From contig CAYQUC010000004.1 of NCBI GenBank assembly GCA_964420605.1, positions 30,194 through 94,193 of the forward strand: DNA of 64,000 nt. The letters run 5' to 3'. Shown piece by piece: positions 45,331 through 53,673 of this stretch. This DNA comes from CAYQUC01 sp964420605 (GTDB lineage Bacteria; Pseudomonadota; Gammaproteobacteria; UBA6429; Thiohalophilaceae). Within the stretch, counting starts at the first letter, position 1, and the number at the start of each line of letters is the position of its first letter. The notes below the pieces were generated by a model, which worked only from the letters and a program-made list of their open reading frames with translations, was not told the DNA's origin and searched no databases. The translations under genes and the position numbers were made by a program.

Positions 45331-45636
45331 ATGACTAAATCTGAACTGATTGAAATCCTTTCAAGAAAACAAATGCAGTTAGCGTATAAAGACGTGGAAC
45401 TTGCAGTGAAAACCATGCTTGAGCACATGGCTCAAACATTATCTAATGGTGAAAGGATTGAAATTCGAGGATTTGGTAGTTTTTCATTACATTATCGACC
45501 ACCACGCACCGGTCGAAATCCTAAAACCGGCGATGCTGTATCGTTAGAGGCTAAATATGTACCGCATTTTAAGCCTGGTAAGGAAATGAGAGAACGAGTT
45601 AATGAGAGTATGGATAAAGTGAGTATATCTGAGTAA
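45331..45636 (+). CDS. ihfB: Integration host factor subunit beta
   Basis: 101-residue HU/IHF-fold DNA-bending protein. The DNA-contact arm is RNPKTGDAVSLEAKYVPHFKPGKEMRERV, and RIEIRGFGSFSLHYRPPRTGRNP is the IhfB signature. It pairs with IhfA, encoded elsewhere. It follows rpsA as in E. coli and is closed by a strong terminator. Confidence 0.97.
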   Translation: MTKSELIEILSRKQMQLAYKDVELAVKTMLEHMAQTLSNGERIEIRGFGSFSLHYRPPRTGRNPKTGDAVSLEAKYVPHFKPGKEMRERVNESMDKVSISE

Positions 45637-45659
45637 TAATGGCTCAAATAAGCTCTAAT

Positions 45660-45696
45660 AAACGGTATGGTTGATATAATCATACCGTTTTTTTTT
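45660..45696 (+). terminator. Rho-independent terminator after ihfB
   Basis: AAACGGTATG (45660-45669) pairs perfectly with CATACCGTTT (45681-45690) around an 11-base loop, followed by a run of nine Ts (45688-45696). It lies 24 bases after the ihfB stop. Confidence 0.9.
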
Positions 45697-45761
45697 GCAA
45701 TTTAATAAATAAATAACAGACAGGTTATCCTGTTTATGCGAAATATGATAAATTATCAGGC

Positions 45762-46016
45762 ATGAAAACTCTTTTTTATATTATTTTTATAATTATCGTT
45801 TTGGCACTTGGGCTGATATTTACTATCTACAATTCATCGATTGTTCAATTTCATTATGTCGTTGATAGTATCAGCTTACCGCTATCGGTTATTATTATTA
45901 TTGCAGTTATACTTGGTGCTAGTCTTGGATTATTAGCGAGTTCAATCATTGTTGTACGTACTCGTGGTGAATTAGCACAGCTTAAAAAAAGCATAAAAAA
46001 ATCGGGTCATGATTAG
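45762..46016 (+). CDS. lapA: Lipopolysaccharide assembly protein A (LapA, DUF1049)
   Basis: 84-residue inner-membrane protein with two transmembrane helices (about residues 3-20 and 42-64). The first is followed by the FTIYNSSIVQFHYVVDSISLPLSVII segment, which marks the LapA family. It partners LapB in regulating LPS synthesis. The C-terminus is basic and coiled-coil-like (RTRGELAQLKKSIKK). lapB begins 14 bases later. Confidence 0.9.
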   Translation: MKTLFYIIFIIIVLALGLIFTIYNSSIVQFHYVVDSISLPLSVIIIIAVILGASLGLLASSIIVVRTRGELAQLKKSIKKSGHD

Positions 46017-46030
46017 AAAAATATTAAATT

Positions 46031-47206
46031 GTGACTGATGTTTTTTATACTCTATTTTTTTTATTGTTACCAATCGCGTTAGTTTCGGGGTTTTGGATAG
46101 GACGCAAATCAACTATCAAGTCTAATTCAATAGAAAAAAGTAGTATCCCTTCAGATTATATCAAAGGCCTTAATTTTCTTTTAAATGAACAACCCGATAA
46201 AGCTGTGCAAGTTTTTATTGATTTACTTGAAGTTAATGATGCGACCATTGAAACACATTTGGCTCTTGGTCACTTATTTAGACGGCGGGGGGAGGTTAAT
46301 CGAGCAATTCAAATTCATCAAAATTTAATTGATCGTAGTTCAATAGAACCAGAACAACGCGCAAGGGCAAAGTATCAATTAGGTCAAGATTATCTAAGTG
46401 CGGGTTTATTAGATCGTGCAGAAATTGTATTTAATAACTTAATCAGTGAAGAACCAAGAACTGAAGCCGCGATGCAGCGTTTAATTGAAATCTACCAACA
46501 AGAAAAGGATTGGGTTAAAGCAATTGAGATTACGAAGCGTTTACAATCTAATTCGAATCATGACTATTCAATAATTATTGCTCACTATTATTGTGAACAA
46601 GCTGAGCAAATGATCCGTTATAACGAGTCGAGTAAAGCCTTAAAACTTGCTGCTAAAGCAATGAGAATAGATTCTTTATGTGCACGGGCAAGTATTATAG
46701 AAGCCAAGCTGGCCGTTAAAGCAACAGATTTTAAAGCTGCATTAAATGCGTATCAACGAATTGAAAAGCAAGATTCTGAACTATTACCAGAAGTGATAGA
46801 TGATATAATATTGTGTTACCAGCAATTAGATAAGTATACTGATATGCGCAATTACGTCTATAAAGTGCAATCTCAATATGGTGGTATTTCATTAGTATTG
46901 GCCTGGGTTGAAGTACTTGAAAAAGATAGTAATACTGAAGCAGAATCATTTTTGATGTCGTATTTAAAAAAACGTGCCTCCGTACGTGCTATGGATAAAT
47001 TAATTGATATTAAGCAAATTGATAGCACTGGTTCAGCGCAAGAAAATCTAAATATAATAAAAGGTGTGACTACACAATTATTAAAAATTAAGTCACATTT
47101 TCAGTGTAACTCGTGTGGTTTTTCTGCCAATATTTTTCATTGGCAGTGCCCTGGGTGTAAAGGATGGAATACCATTAAATCGTTACATGGCGTTGATGGT
47201 GAATAA
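46031..47206 (+). CDS. lapB: Lipopolysaccharide assembly protein B (LapB, YciM)
   Basis: 391 residues, GTG start. An N-terminal membrane anchor (about 4-22) is followed by several TPR repeats across residues 45-340 and a C-terminal rubredoxin-like metal site, C359, C362, C373 and C376. LapB controls LpxC proteolysis by FtsH and so LPS amounts. The last Cys pair and anchor match E. coli YciM closely in design. Confidence 0.94.
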   Translation: MTDVFYTLFFLLLPIALVSGFWIGRKSTIKSNSIEKSSIPSDYIKGLNFLLNEQPDKAVQVFIDLLEVNDATIETHLALGHLFRRRGEVNRAIQIHQNLIDRSSIEPEQRARAKYQLGQDYLSAGLLDRAEIVFNNLISEEPRTEAAMQRLIEIYQQEKDWVKAIEITKRLQSNSNHDYSIIIAHYYCEQAEQMIRYNESSKALKLAAKAMRIDSLCARASIIEAKLAVKATDFKAALNAYQRIEKQDSELLPEVIDDIILCYQQLDKYTDMRNYVYKVQSQYGGISLVLAWVEVLEKDSNTEAESFLMSYLKKRASVRAMDKLIDIKQIDSTGSAQENLNIIKGVTTQLLKIKSHFQCNSCGFSANIFHWQCPGCKGWNTIKSLHGVDGE

Positions 47207-47236
47207 TCAAATTTATAACTATTTTGGAGAATATAA

Positions 47237-47932
47237 TTGAAAACGAATTCCCCGGTAATTGTTGCTTTGGATTACCCAAGTGAAAAACAAGCATTGGACT
47301 TTGTCAGCAAAATTGATCCTGGACAGTGCCGCTTAAAAATAGGTAAAGAGCTTTTTACGTTATGTGGTCCCACTATTGTCGAGAAATTAATAGCTAAAAA
47401 TTTTGAGGTATTTCTTGATTTAAAATTTCATGATATCCCGAGTACAGTTGCCAAAGCTTGTCGAGCGGCTGCTGAGTTGGGTGTTTGGATGTTAAATGTT
47501 CATGCTCTAGGGGGCAGTGCCATGATGCGAGCTGCACGACAAGCAATTGATGACTCTGATCACTCGCCTTTATTAATCGGGGTTACTGTTTTGACTAGTT
47601 TGTCTGACATTGATTTACACGAACTGGGAATTTCTGGAACGACAGAACAAAGCGTAATTCGACTCGCTAAGCTAGCGGCGGCTGAAAAGCTTGATGGTGT
47701 CGTTTGTTCGGCAAAAGAGGTGTCAATGTTAGCAGAACAAATATCAAAAGATTTTGTTTTAGTCACGCCGGGAATTCGTCCAGAAGGCAGTGATACTGGT
47801 GACCAAAAACGCGTTGTTACGCCAAATCAAGCAATGTCATCTGGAAGCCACTACTTAGTCATTGGAAGGCCCGTCACACAAGCCGAAGCACCAGAGCAAG
47901 TTTTGGATAGTATTCTTTCAAATTTGAGCTAG
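47237..47932 (+). CDS. pyrF: Orotidine 5'-phosphate decarboxylase
   Basis: 231-residue TIM-barrel enzyme that makes UMP from OMP. VALDYPS at the N-terminus, the catalytic DLKFHDIPSTVAKA (Asp-x-Lys-xx-Asp) and the phosphate-binding VTPGIRPEGSDTGDQKRVVTP and VIGRPVTQA segments are all present. The start is a TTG with GGAGA 6 bases upstream; no ATG gives a normal N-terminus. lapB-pyrF order is widely kept. Confidence 0.96.
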   Translation: MKTNSPVIVALDYPSEKQALDFVSKIDPGQCRLKIGKELFTLCGPTIVEKLIAKNFEVFLDLKFHDIPSTVAKACRAAAELGVWMLNVHALGGSAMMRAARQAIDDSDHSPLLIGVTVLTSLSDIDLHELGISGTTEQSVIRLAKLAAAEKLDGVVCSAKEVSMLAEQISKDFVLVTPGIRPEGSDTGDQKRVVTPNQAMSSGSHYLVIGRPVTQAEAPEQVLDSILSNLS

Positions 47933-48094
47933 TATTTGTTGAGTAGTTCAAAATTTATACTTAATTTAGTTAAGGTTTATTTTACATAATTAATTTGAAA
48001 TAGTACGTGATTTTGTTCGATGAAAACGATAATATCGACTTAGCCGACCAATTTGGGTTGGATGTTAAATGGAAACCAACAACAAGGACGAATG

Positions 48095-48373
48095 ATGAAA
48101 AAGCTAATTATTAGTATTTTTGTACTGTGTGTATTTTGTATTCAAACTGTTAGTGCTGAGTCAGTTGATATCAATAAAGCGGATGCTGAAACTATCTCAA
48201 AAAATTTAAAAGGGATAGGTTTAAAAAAGGCAACCAGTATTGTTGAATTTCGAGTTATTAATGGTCCATTTCGTACTATTGACGATATTGCCAAAGTTAA
48301 AGGCATTGGTAAAAAATTACTAGAGCGAAATAAAGAAGATATTAAAATTATAGTGTCGAAAAAGACTTTATAA
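48095..48373 (+). CDS. ComEA-like helix-hairpin-helix protein
   Basis: 93 residues from the second of two adjacent ATGs (48095), which has AGGA 6 bases upstream; TTG at 48053 or ATG at 48092 are less likely. A signal peptide (about residues 1-20, ending VSA) precedes two HhH motifs, with NLKGIGLKKATSIVEFR and IAKVKGIGKKLLER. Such proteins bind DNA non-specifically in the periplasm; ComEA relatives are needed for DNA uptake, but the short forms are also common elsewhere. It follows pyrF, as in Pseudomonas relatives. Confidence 0.86.
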   Translation: MKKLIISIFVLCVFCIQTVSAESVDINKADAETISKNLKGIGLKKATSIVEFRVINGPFRTIDDIAKVKGIGKKLLERNKEDIKIIVSKKTL

Positions 48374-48389
48374 TAATTACTATTTGATA

Positions 48390-48425
48390 GCTACTACCAT
48401 ACTGCGTGTCAGGTGTGGTAGTAGC
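48390..48425 (+). terminator. Strong hairpin downstream of the ComEA-like gene
   Basis: GCTACTACCATAC (48390-48402) pairs with GTGTGGTAGTAGC (48413-48425), 13 bp with one G-T pair and a 10-base loop. The tail is only weakly T-rich (GTTTAAGATGTTTT). Likely the end of the ComEA message, though it could also sit in a leader for manC. Confidence 0.6.
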
Positions 48426-48427
48426 GT
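48417..48427 (+). promoter_or_regulatory. Possible ops-like element upstream of manC
   Basis: GGTAGTAGCGT matches 9 of 11 bases of the RfaH ops core (GGCGGTAGCGT). It lies about 100 bases before manC and rfaH, and within the right arm of the hairpin at 48390-48425. The two mismatches fall on bases of the ops mini-hairpin, so this is weak. Confidence 0.2.
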
Positions 48428-48523
48428 TTAAGATGTTTTAATTTGTTAGCAAATAATAATAATAAAAATATAAACTTTATATTTAAATAAGTTTATTCAC
48501 CGTTTTAAGTGGCATAGCAGGTT

Positions 48524-50008
48524 TTGTTCTTGATTAATAAACAAAGTAGTACCACAGAAATTATTCCCGTAGTATTGTCTGGTGGCTCCGGAACTCGTTT
48601 ATGGCCACTGTCTAGGGAGCACTATCCCAAACAATTATTAGCGTTAATCAACGATAATACCTTATTGCAAGATACGTTTAAGCGTCTTGATGGTGTGGCT
48701 GCTTTATCGCAACAACAAATCATTGTTTGCAATGAAGAGCATCGTTTTTTGGTTGCTGAGCAGTTGCGACAGTTAAATTCAAATAAAAGCAAAATTTTAT
48801 TAGAGCCCGTCGGTCGAAATACCGCACCGGCATTAACATTGGCTGCATTATCAATAACAAGTGAGCAAGATGATGGTGTGATGCTTGTTTTACCTGCTGA
48901 TCATGCGATCGGCGATATCCCTGCATATCATCTTGCTGTGAGCCAAGCCTATCAATTTGCACTACAGGATAAACTGGTTACTTTTGGAATTAAACCGAGT
49001 TCGCCAGAAACTGGTTTCGGCTATATTAAAGTAGGAGATGAGTTAATACCACACTGTTTTGCACTTAGTGAATTTGTTGAAAAACCCAATATAGAAAATG
49101 CCGAAAAATATATTCAATCAGGTCATTATGTTTGGAATAGTGGAATGTTCATGATGAAAGCGAGTGTTTGGTTACAACACATTAATACGTTTTCTCCAAA
49201 TATCCTTTCTTCTTGTGAAAATGCTGTTCGAGCAGCACAAGCTGATAATGACTTTTGTCGTGTAGACCCCGAATTATTTCAACAGTGTGAATCAGATTCT
49301 ATTGATTATGCCGTAATGGAAAAAATATCTGAACAGGATAAAGCCAATCAATCGTCAATAGCGGTTGTTGTTACATTGGATGCGGCTTGGACTGACTTGG
49401 GATCGTGGTCATCGTTGTGGCAAGTAGGGAAAAAAGATAGTAATGGTAATGTTATAACAGGAGATGTATTTGCTGAAAACACTAAAAACTCCTATATTTA
49501 TAGTAATAAGAAATTAGTTGCGGCGTTAGGACTTGAGGATATTATAATAGTTGAAACTTCTGATGCGGTGTTAGTCGCACATAAGGATTATGCCCAAGAT
49601 GTTAAAAATATAGTGTCCTGGTTAAAGCAACAAAATAGAAATGAACAAGTTAACCATCAAAAAGTTTTTCGACCTTGGGGTTGTTACGAAAGTATCGATG
49701 TTGGTCAACGTTTTCAAGTGAAACGAATTACAGTGAATAAAGGCGCTACATTATCATTACAATTACACCACCATCGGGCTGAGCATTGGATAGTGGTGAA
49801 GGGAACTGCTACAGTTATTCGAGGTGATGAAGAGTTTTTAGTAACAGAGAATCAATCAACCTATATTCCATTAGGGGTGAAACATCGACTTGAAAATAAA
49901 GGCTCTATTCCACTGGAAATGATTGAAGTTCAGTCAGGAAGTTACCTTGGTGAAGACGATATTGTTCGTTTTGATGATCGTTACGGTCGAGTTAAAATAA
50001 AAAAATAA
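48524..50008 (+). CDS. manC: Mannose-1-phosphate guanylyltransferase/mannose-6-phosphate isomerase
   Basis: 494-residue bifunctional enzyme that makes GDP-mannose and isomerises fructose 6-phosphate/mannose 6-phosphate. The pyrophosphorylase motif is VVLSGGSGTRLWPLSREHYPKQ; FVEKP and the C-terminal cupin (GCYESID, LHHHRAEHWIVVKGTATV) belong to the isomerase part. No ATG fits the N-terminus; TTG at 48524 or, with AGG spaced better, TTG at 48530 is the start. It begins the surface-glycan region; no ManB is present in the window. Confidence 0.93.
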   Translation: MFLINKQSSTTEIIPVVLSGGSGTRLWPLSREHYPKQLLALINDNTLLQDTFKRLDGVAALSQQQIIVCNEEHRFLVAEQLRQLNSNKSKILLEPVGRNTAPALTLAALSITSEQDDGVMLVLPADHAIGDIPAYHLAVSQAYQFALQDKLVTFGIKPSSPETGFGYIKVGDELIPHCFALSEFVEKPNIENAEKYIQSGHYVWNSGMFMMKASVWLQHINTFSPNILSSCENAVRAAQADNDFCRVDPELFQQCESDSIDYAVMEKISEQDKANQSSIAVVVTLDAAWTDLGSWSSLWQVGKKDSNGNVITGDVFAENTKNSYIYSNKKLVAALGLEDIIIVETSDAVLVAHKDYAQDVKNIVSWLKQQNRNEQVNHQKVFRPWGCYESIDVGQRFQVKRITVNKGATLSLQLHHHRAEHWIVVKGTATVIRGDEEFLVTENQSTYIPLGVKHRLENKGSIPLEMIEVQSGSYLGEDDIVRFDDRYGRVKIKK

Positions 50009-50033
50009 AAAATATTTATACTGGAGATTGATT

Positions 50034-50594
50034 ATGAACGAGCTGGATAACAATACCAGTAATACTTTACTTGGAAATAATACATCTTGGTATTTGGTTT
50101 ACACCAAGCCACGAGGTGAATCAACGGCTGCTGTCAATTTATCACGACAGAATTACCATACTTATTTACCGTTAATTAAAAAAACACGTATTAAAAATGC
50201 ACAAGCTAAAAAAATTATTGAACCTTTATTTCCGCGCTATATATTCATTGAATTAAATATCGAAACAGATAATTGGTCGCCAATTCGTTCAACTTTGGGC
50301 GTATCAAGTATCGTTAATTTTGGATTTACACCTGCAAAAGTCCCTGATTCATTAATTGCGGTATTAAAAGAAAATGAGAATTCTGATGGTATTTATGAGT
50401 TTATAGAAAAGAAATTAGTTAAAGGCCAGTCGGTTGAAATTTTGTCGGGGCCAATGATGGGGTACTCTGGTATTTTTAATAGTTACTCCACAAAAAATAG
50501 GGTAACTATTTTATTAAATTTATTGGGAAAAGAAACGTCGGTACAACTCTCAAGCGGTCATGTACAAACTCAAGATTATTCTATAAGTGTGTAA
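50034..50594 (+). CDS. rfaH: RfaH-type transcription antiterminator (NusG paralogue)
   Basis: 186 residues from the ATG at 50034 (GGAG 7 bases upstream). The NGN domain covers about residues 14-115 with WYLVYTKPRGE, NYHTYLPLI and LFPRYIFIEL, and the KOW-like part is VKGQSVEILSGPMMGYSGIF. Compared with NusG this is the RfaH branch, which loads at ops sites and reduces termination in long surface-polysaccharide operons. Position after manC and before glycan genes fits local control. Confidence 0.9.
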   Translation: MNELDNNTSNTLLGNNTSWYLVYTKPRGESTAAVNLSRQNYHTYLPLIKKTRIKNAQAKKIIEPLFPRYIFIELNIETDNWSPIRSTLGVSSIVNFGFTPAKVPDSLIAVLKENENSDGIYEFIEKKLVKGQSVEILSGPMMGYSGIFNSYSTKNRVTILLNLLGKETSVQLSSGHVQTQDYSISV

Positions 50595-50621
50595 TAACAT
50601 TAGATTAAATTTAAAATTACT

Positions 50622-50650
50622 TTGTTAATGTAATATTTCATTGTTATACT
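50622..50650 (+). promoter_or_regulatory. Sigma-70-type promoter before the nucleotide-sugar dehydratase gene
   Basis: TTGTTA (50622-50627), exactly 17 bases, TATACT (50645-50650). About 110 bases before the GTG start at 50762, giving a long untranslated leader. The match is good for this AT-rich context but unproven. Confidence 0.5.
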
Positions 50651-50761
50651 CTATTATTTAACAATAATTTAAGTTTAATGGAACAGTGCTAAAATGGTTA
50701 AAAATTCGTAAGTTGAATTATTTAATAGTTTTATAATTATAAAATATAATAGGTCGAGCCA

Positions 50762-52657
50762 GTGCAAGACATACAACGAATTTTACAAAAATACATCAAA
50801 CATCAGTGGAGTGCAGCACTTCACGATATTTTAGTTATTCCAATAGCATGGTTACTTGCTTATTGGATTCGATTTAATTTTGGTGTCGTTCCAAGTGGCA
50901 TGGTTGAACAAGCATTGCACTCATTACTATTTATAATTCCCACTCAAATTTTTTCATATTGGTATTTTGGTTTATATCGAGGTGTTTGGCGTTATGCCTC
51001 AATACCCGATTTAATTCGAATTCTGAAAGCAACTTGCGTCGGTGTTAGTTTATCTATCATCCTGTTGTATGCTGTTTCTAATTTATCAACTATTCCCAGA
51101 ACCATTCCTATTTTGTATGGTGTCTTTTTGATTTCGATGTTAGGAGGATCACGTTTTGCTTATCGCTGGATTCGTGATCGTGATATTTATCAAATCACGG
51201 GGAAACGTGTACTTATTATTGGTGCGGGGAGGGCGGGAGAAATCTTAGCAAGAGAAATTCGACAAGATACCAATCACCTCCATTACCCTGTTGCTTTTGT
51301 TGATGATGATAAGAATAAACGCAATCGTGAAATACATGGCGTTCGAGTAGTTGGTGGAATATCCGATATCGTTAGTGTTATTCAAAAATATGCTATTCAA
51401 GCAATATTTATCGCATTACCATCAGCAAATAATAAACAAGTACAAGCTATTTTTGACGTTTGTGAAACAACTCAATTGCCAATTCGTATTTTACCTAAAT
51501 TTGATGATATCACATTAGATAAAGTTGGTATTCAATCTCTACGTGAAGTCTCTATTGATGATTTACTCGGACGTGATCCAGTTTCATTAAATTGGGATTA
51601 TATTGCTAACTCATTAAGTAATAAAACGATATTGGTTAGTGGTGGTGGTGGTTCGATTGGATCGGAATTGTGTCGACAGTTATGTCAGTTATCCCCTCAA
51701 AATTTGATTATATTTGAACAATCTGAATTTAATTTATATGAAATTGAACGTGAATTAAATGGGAGAAGTCATTCTGTCAATATAATACCGTATTTAGGTG
51801 ATGTAGCTGCAGTAAAATCATTAGATGAATGTTTTTCAAAGTACAAGCCTGATATTGTTTTTCATGCGGCGGCATACAAGCACGTCCCCATGTTACAAAC
51901 CAATATTCGGGAAGGTTTTAACAATAATGTCATTGGATCCAATAACATCGTTAAAATGGCGGATAAGTATCAATGTGAAACGTTTGTTTTGGTTTCAACC
52001 GATAAAGCGGTTAATCCGACCAATTTTATGGGCGTTACCAAGCGTATATCAGAACAGTGTTGTCAATTGATGAGCAAATCGTCTAAAACAAAATTTATTA
52101 CGATTCGTTTTGGTAATGTTTTGGGTTCTGCAGGTAGTGTTATTCCGTTATTTAAGGAGCAAATTAAAAAAGGCGGTCCCATAACTGTTACCGATAAAAA
52201 CATCGTGCGCTATTTTATGACAATTAAAGAAGCCTGCCAATTAATAATGCAATCAGCCGTAATTGGTAGTGGTGGCGAGATATTTGTACTTGATATGGGT
52301 AAACCGGTATTGATTCAAAGTTTAGCCGAAAAAATGATACGTTTATCGGGTAAAGTGCCTTTTGTTGATATTGATATTGAATATACAGGCTTACGCCCTG
52401 GTGAAAAATTGTATGAAGAACTCTTTTATAAAGAAGAAAAATTAAAAGATACCGGTTTTGATAAAATTCAACTAGCAAATACCTCATCATTGGATTTAAA
52501 GCACTTCGAATTGTTATTGTCTAATATTATTGCTGCGTGTGAAAATTATGATGAATTAAAATTAGTGGATTTAGTCAAACCTATCTATTTATCAGATAAT
52601 ACCACTAAGATGGGCTCAATTAAGAGCAATATTATTCCAATTAAGCAAAATTACTAA
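50762..52657 (+). CDS. Membrane-bound nucleoside-diphosphate-sugar 4,6-dehydratase (WbpM/CapD family)
   Basis: 631 residues, GTG start with AGG eight bases upstream. Four N-terminal transmembrane helices (about residues 20-130) are followed by a CoA-binding-like nucleotide domain (VLIIGAGRAGEILAREI), then a SDR domain with GGGGSIGSELCRQL, HAAAYKHVPM and an ST(D)K-type catalytic site (STDKAVNPTNFMG). This is the WbpM/PglF/FlaA1 group that dehydrates UDP-GlcNAc and starts many O-antigen and glycan pathways. It is a large single gene with its own likely promoter. Confidence 0.93.
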   Translation: MQDIQRILQKYIKHQWSAALHDILVIPIAWLLAYWIRFNFGVVPSGMVEQALHSLLFIIPTQIFSYWYFGLYRGVWRYASIPDLIRILKATCVGVSLSIILLYAVSNLSTIPRTIPILYGVFLISMLGGSRFAYRWIRDRDIYQITGKRVLIIGAGRAGEILAREIRQDTNHLHYPVAFVDDDKNKRNREIHGVRVVGGISDIVSVIQKYAIQAIFIALPSANNKQVQAIFDVCETTQLPIRILPKFDDITLDKVGIQSLREVSIDDLLGRDPVSLNWDYIANSLSNKTILVSGGGGSIGSELCRQLCQLSPQNLIIFEQSEFNLYEIERELNGRSHSVNIIPYLGDVAAVKSLDECFSKYKPDIVFHAAAYKHVPMLQTNIREGFNNNVIGSNNIVKMADKYQCETFVLVSTDKAVNPTNFMGVTKRISEQCCQLMSKSSKTKFITIRFGNVLGSAGSVIPLFKEQIKKGGPITVTDKNIVRYFMTIKEACQLIMQSAVIGSGGEIFVLDMGKPVLIQSLAEKMIRLSGKVPFVDIDIEYTGLRPGEKLYEELFYKEEKLKDTGFDKIQLANTSSLDLKHFELLLSNIIAACENYDELKLVDLVKPIYLSDNTTKMGSIKSNIIPIKQNY

Positions 52658-52695
52658 TTCCCTTCCACTACAATTTCGAATAAAATAGTGCGGTT

Positions 52696-52712
52696 TTCTA
52701 TAGTGTATAGAA
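52696..52712. promoter_or_regulatory. Inverted repeat upstream of the UbiA-type gene
   Basis: TTCTATA-GTG-TATAGAA: perfect 7-bp arms with a 3-base centre, 15 bases before the TTG start of the prenyltransferase. It could be an operator or a -10 region with dyad symmetry; no regulator gene is adjacent. Confidence 0.35.
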
Positions 52713-52727
52713 TAGTGAGATTTTATT

Positions 52728-53612
52728 TTGGATATTAGTATTTTTAAGCAATTATTATTAACTTGCAGGCCAAAACAGTGGGTTAAAAATGTATTGTTAT
52801 TTATACCATTAGTGTTAGCACACAAAACTCAAGAAATTACACTTTGGGTTGATTCTTTTTACGCGTTTGTAGCATTCACTTTTGTGGCATCTTCAATTTA
52901 TATCGTGAATGACTTGTCCGATGTAGAAGTTGATAGACTACATCCAACAAAACGAAATCGACCAATTGCTGCAGGTAAAATCACAAGTTTACAAGCAAAG
53001 TTTTTGGTGGTGCTGTTATTAATATTGTCAGCATTATTAGTGATTAATCTCCCTGTTAACTTCCAAATTGCCATTGTTATATATTTAGTTGTTACGAACA
53101 TTTACACCTTCAAATTTAAATCTATCGCATTACTCGATGTGATTACCTTATCTTGTTTGTATACCTTAAGGATTATATCGGGGACATTTGCTATTGAAGT
53201 GGAGTTGTCGTATTGGTTGATATCATTTTCTATATTTTTCTTTTTGAGCTTAGCTTTTGTTAAACGTTTTGTTGAATTAAGTAATTTATTAGAAACAGGT
53301 GTTACTAAAATTCCTGGTCGAGATTACAGTGTTGTTGATATTGATAATGTCCGTTCATTTGGTGTAACCAGTGGTTATTTATCTATTCTCGTTTTTGCGT
53401 TATACATCAATGATGATACTTTAATTAAGTTATACAGTGCTCCGTATTGGTTGTGGGGTATAAGCTTATTATTATTGTATTGGATTAGTCGAATATGGTT
53501 TATAGCCAATAAAGAGTTGAAGTCAGATGATCCAGTATTATTTGCGATACAAGATAAAACAAGTTATATAGTCTTTATGCTTTGCTTATTTTGTTTTTTT
53601 ATGGCTATTTAG
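52728..53612 (+). CDS. UbiA-family prenyltransferase, decaprenyl-phosphate phosphoribosyltransferase type
   Basis: 294 residues, TTG start (no usable ATG). About eight transmembrane helices. The first aspartate motif is N61, D62, D65 and D69 (NDLSDVEVDRLHPTKRNRP), the HPxKxxRP form that marks DPPR synthase (Rv3806c type), which transfers ribose 5-phosphate from PRPP to a polyprenyl phosphate. A second Asp-rich segment is in the KIPGRDYSVVDIDNV loop. Together with the next two genes it fits the route to polyprenyl-phosphate-arabinose. Confidence 0.88.
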   Translation: MDISIFKQLLLTCRPKQWVKNVLLFIPLVLAHKTQEITLWVDSFYAFVAFTFVASSIYIVNDLSDVEVDRLHPTKRNRPIAAGKITSLQAKFLVVLLLILSALLVINLPVNFQIAIVIYLVVTNIYTFKFKSIALLDVITLSCLYTLRIISGTFAIEVELSYWLISFSIFFFLSLAFVKRFVELSNLLETGVTKIPGRDYSVVDIDNVRSFGVTSGYLSILVFALYINDDTLIKLYSAPYWLWGISLLLLYWISRIWFIANKELKSDDPVLFAIQDKTSYIVFMLCLFCFFMAI

Positions 53613-53673
53613 ATCTATTTATAAGTAAAGATTCAGTCACTGTATGAACTACAAACAATTTTAGGATAGTCAA

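Noticed and set aside
48452..48465. Short AAT triplet run before manC as a phase-variable repeat
   Set aside because: Only about four units in a generally AT-rich leader; too short to support slippage-based switching.
52616..52825. Minus-strand open frame overlapping the gap before the UbiA-type gene
   Set aside because: It overlaps the start of a clear coding gene on the plus strand and has no recognisable protein features.
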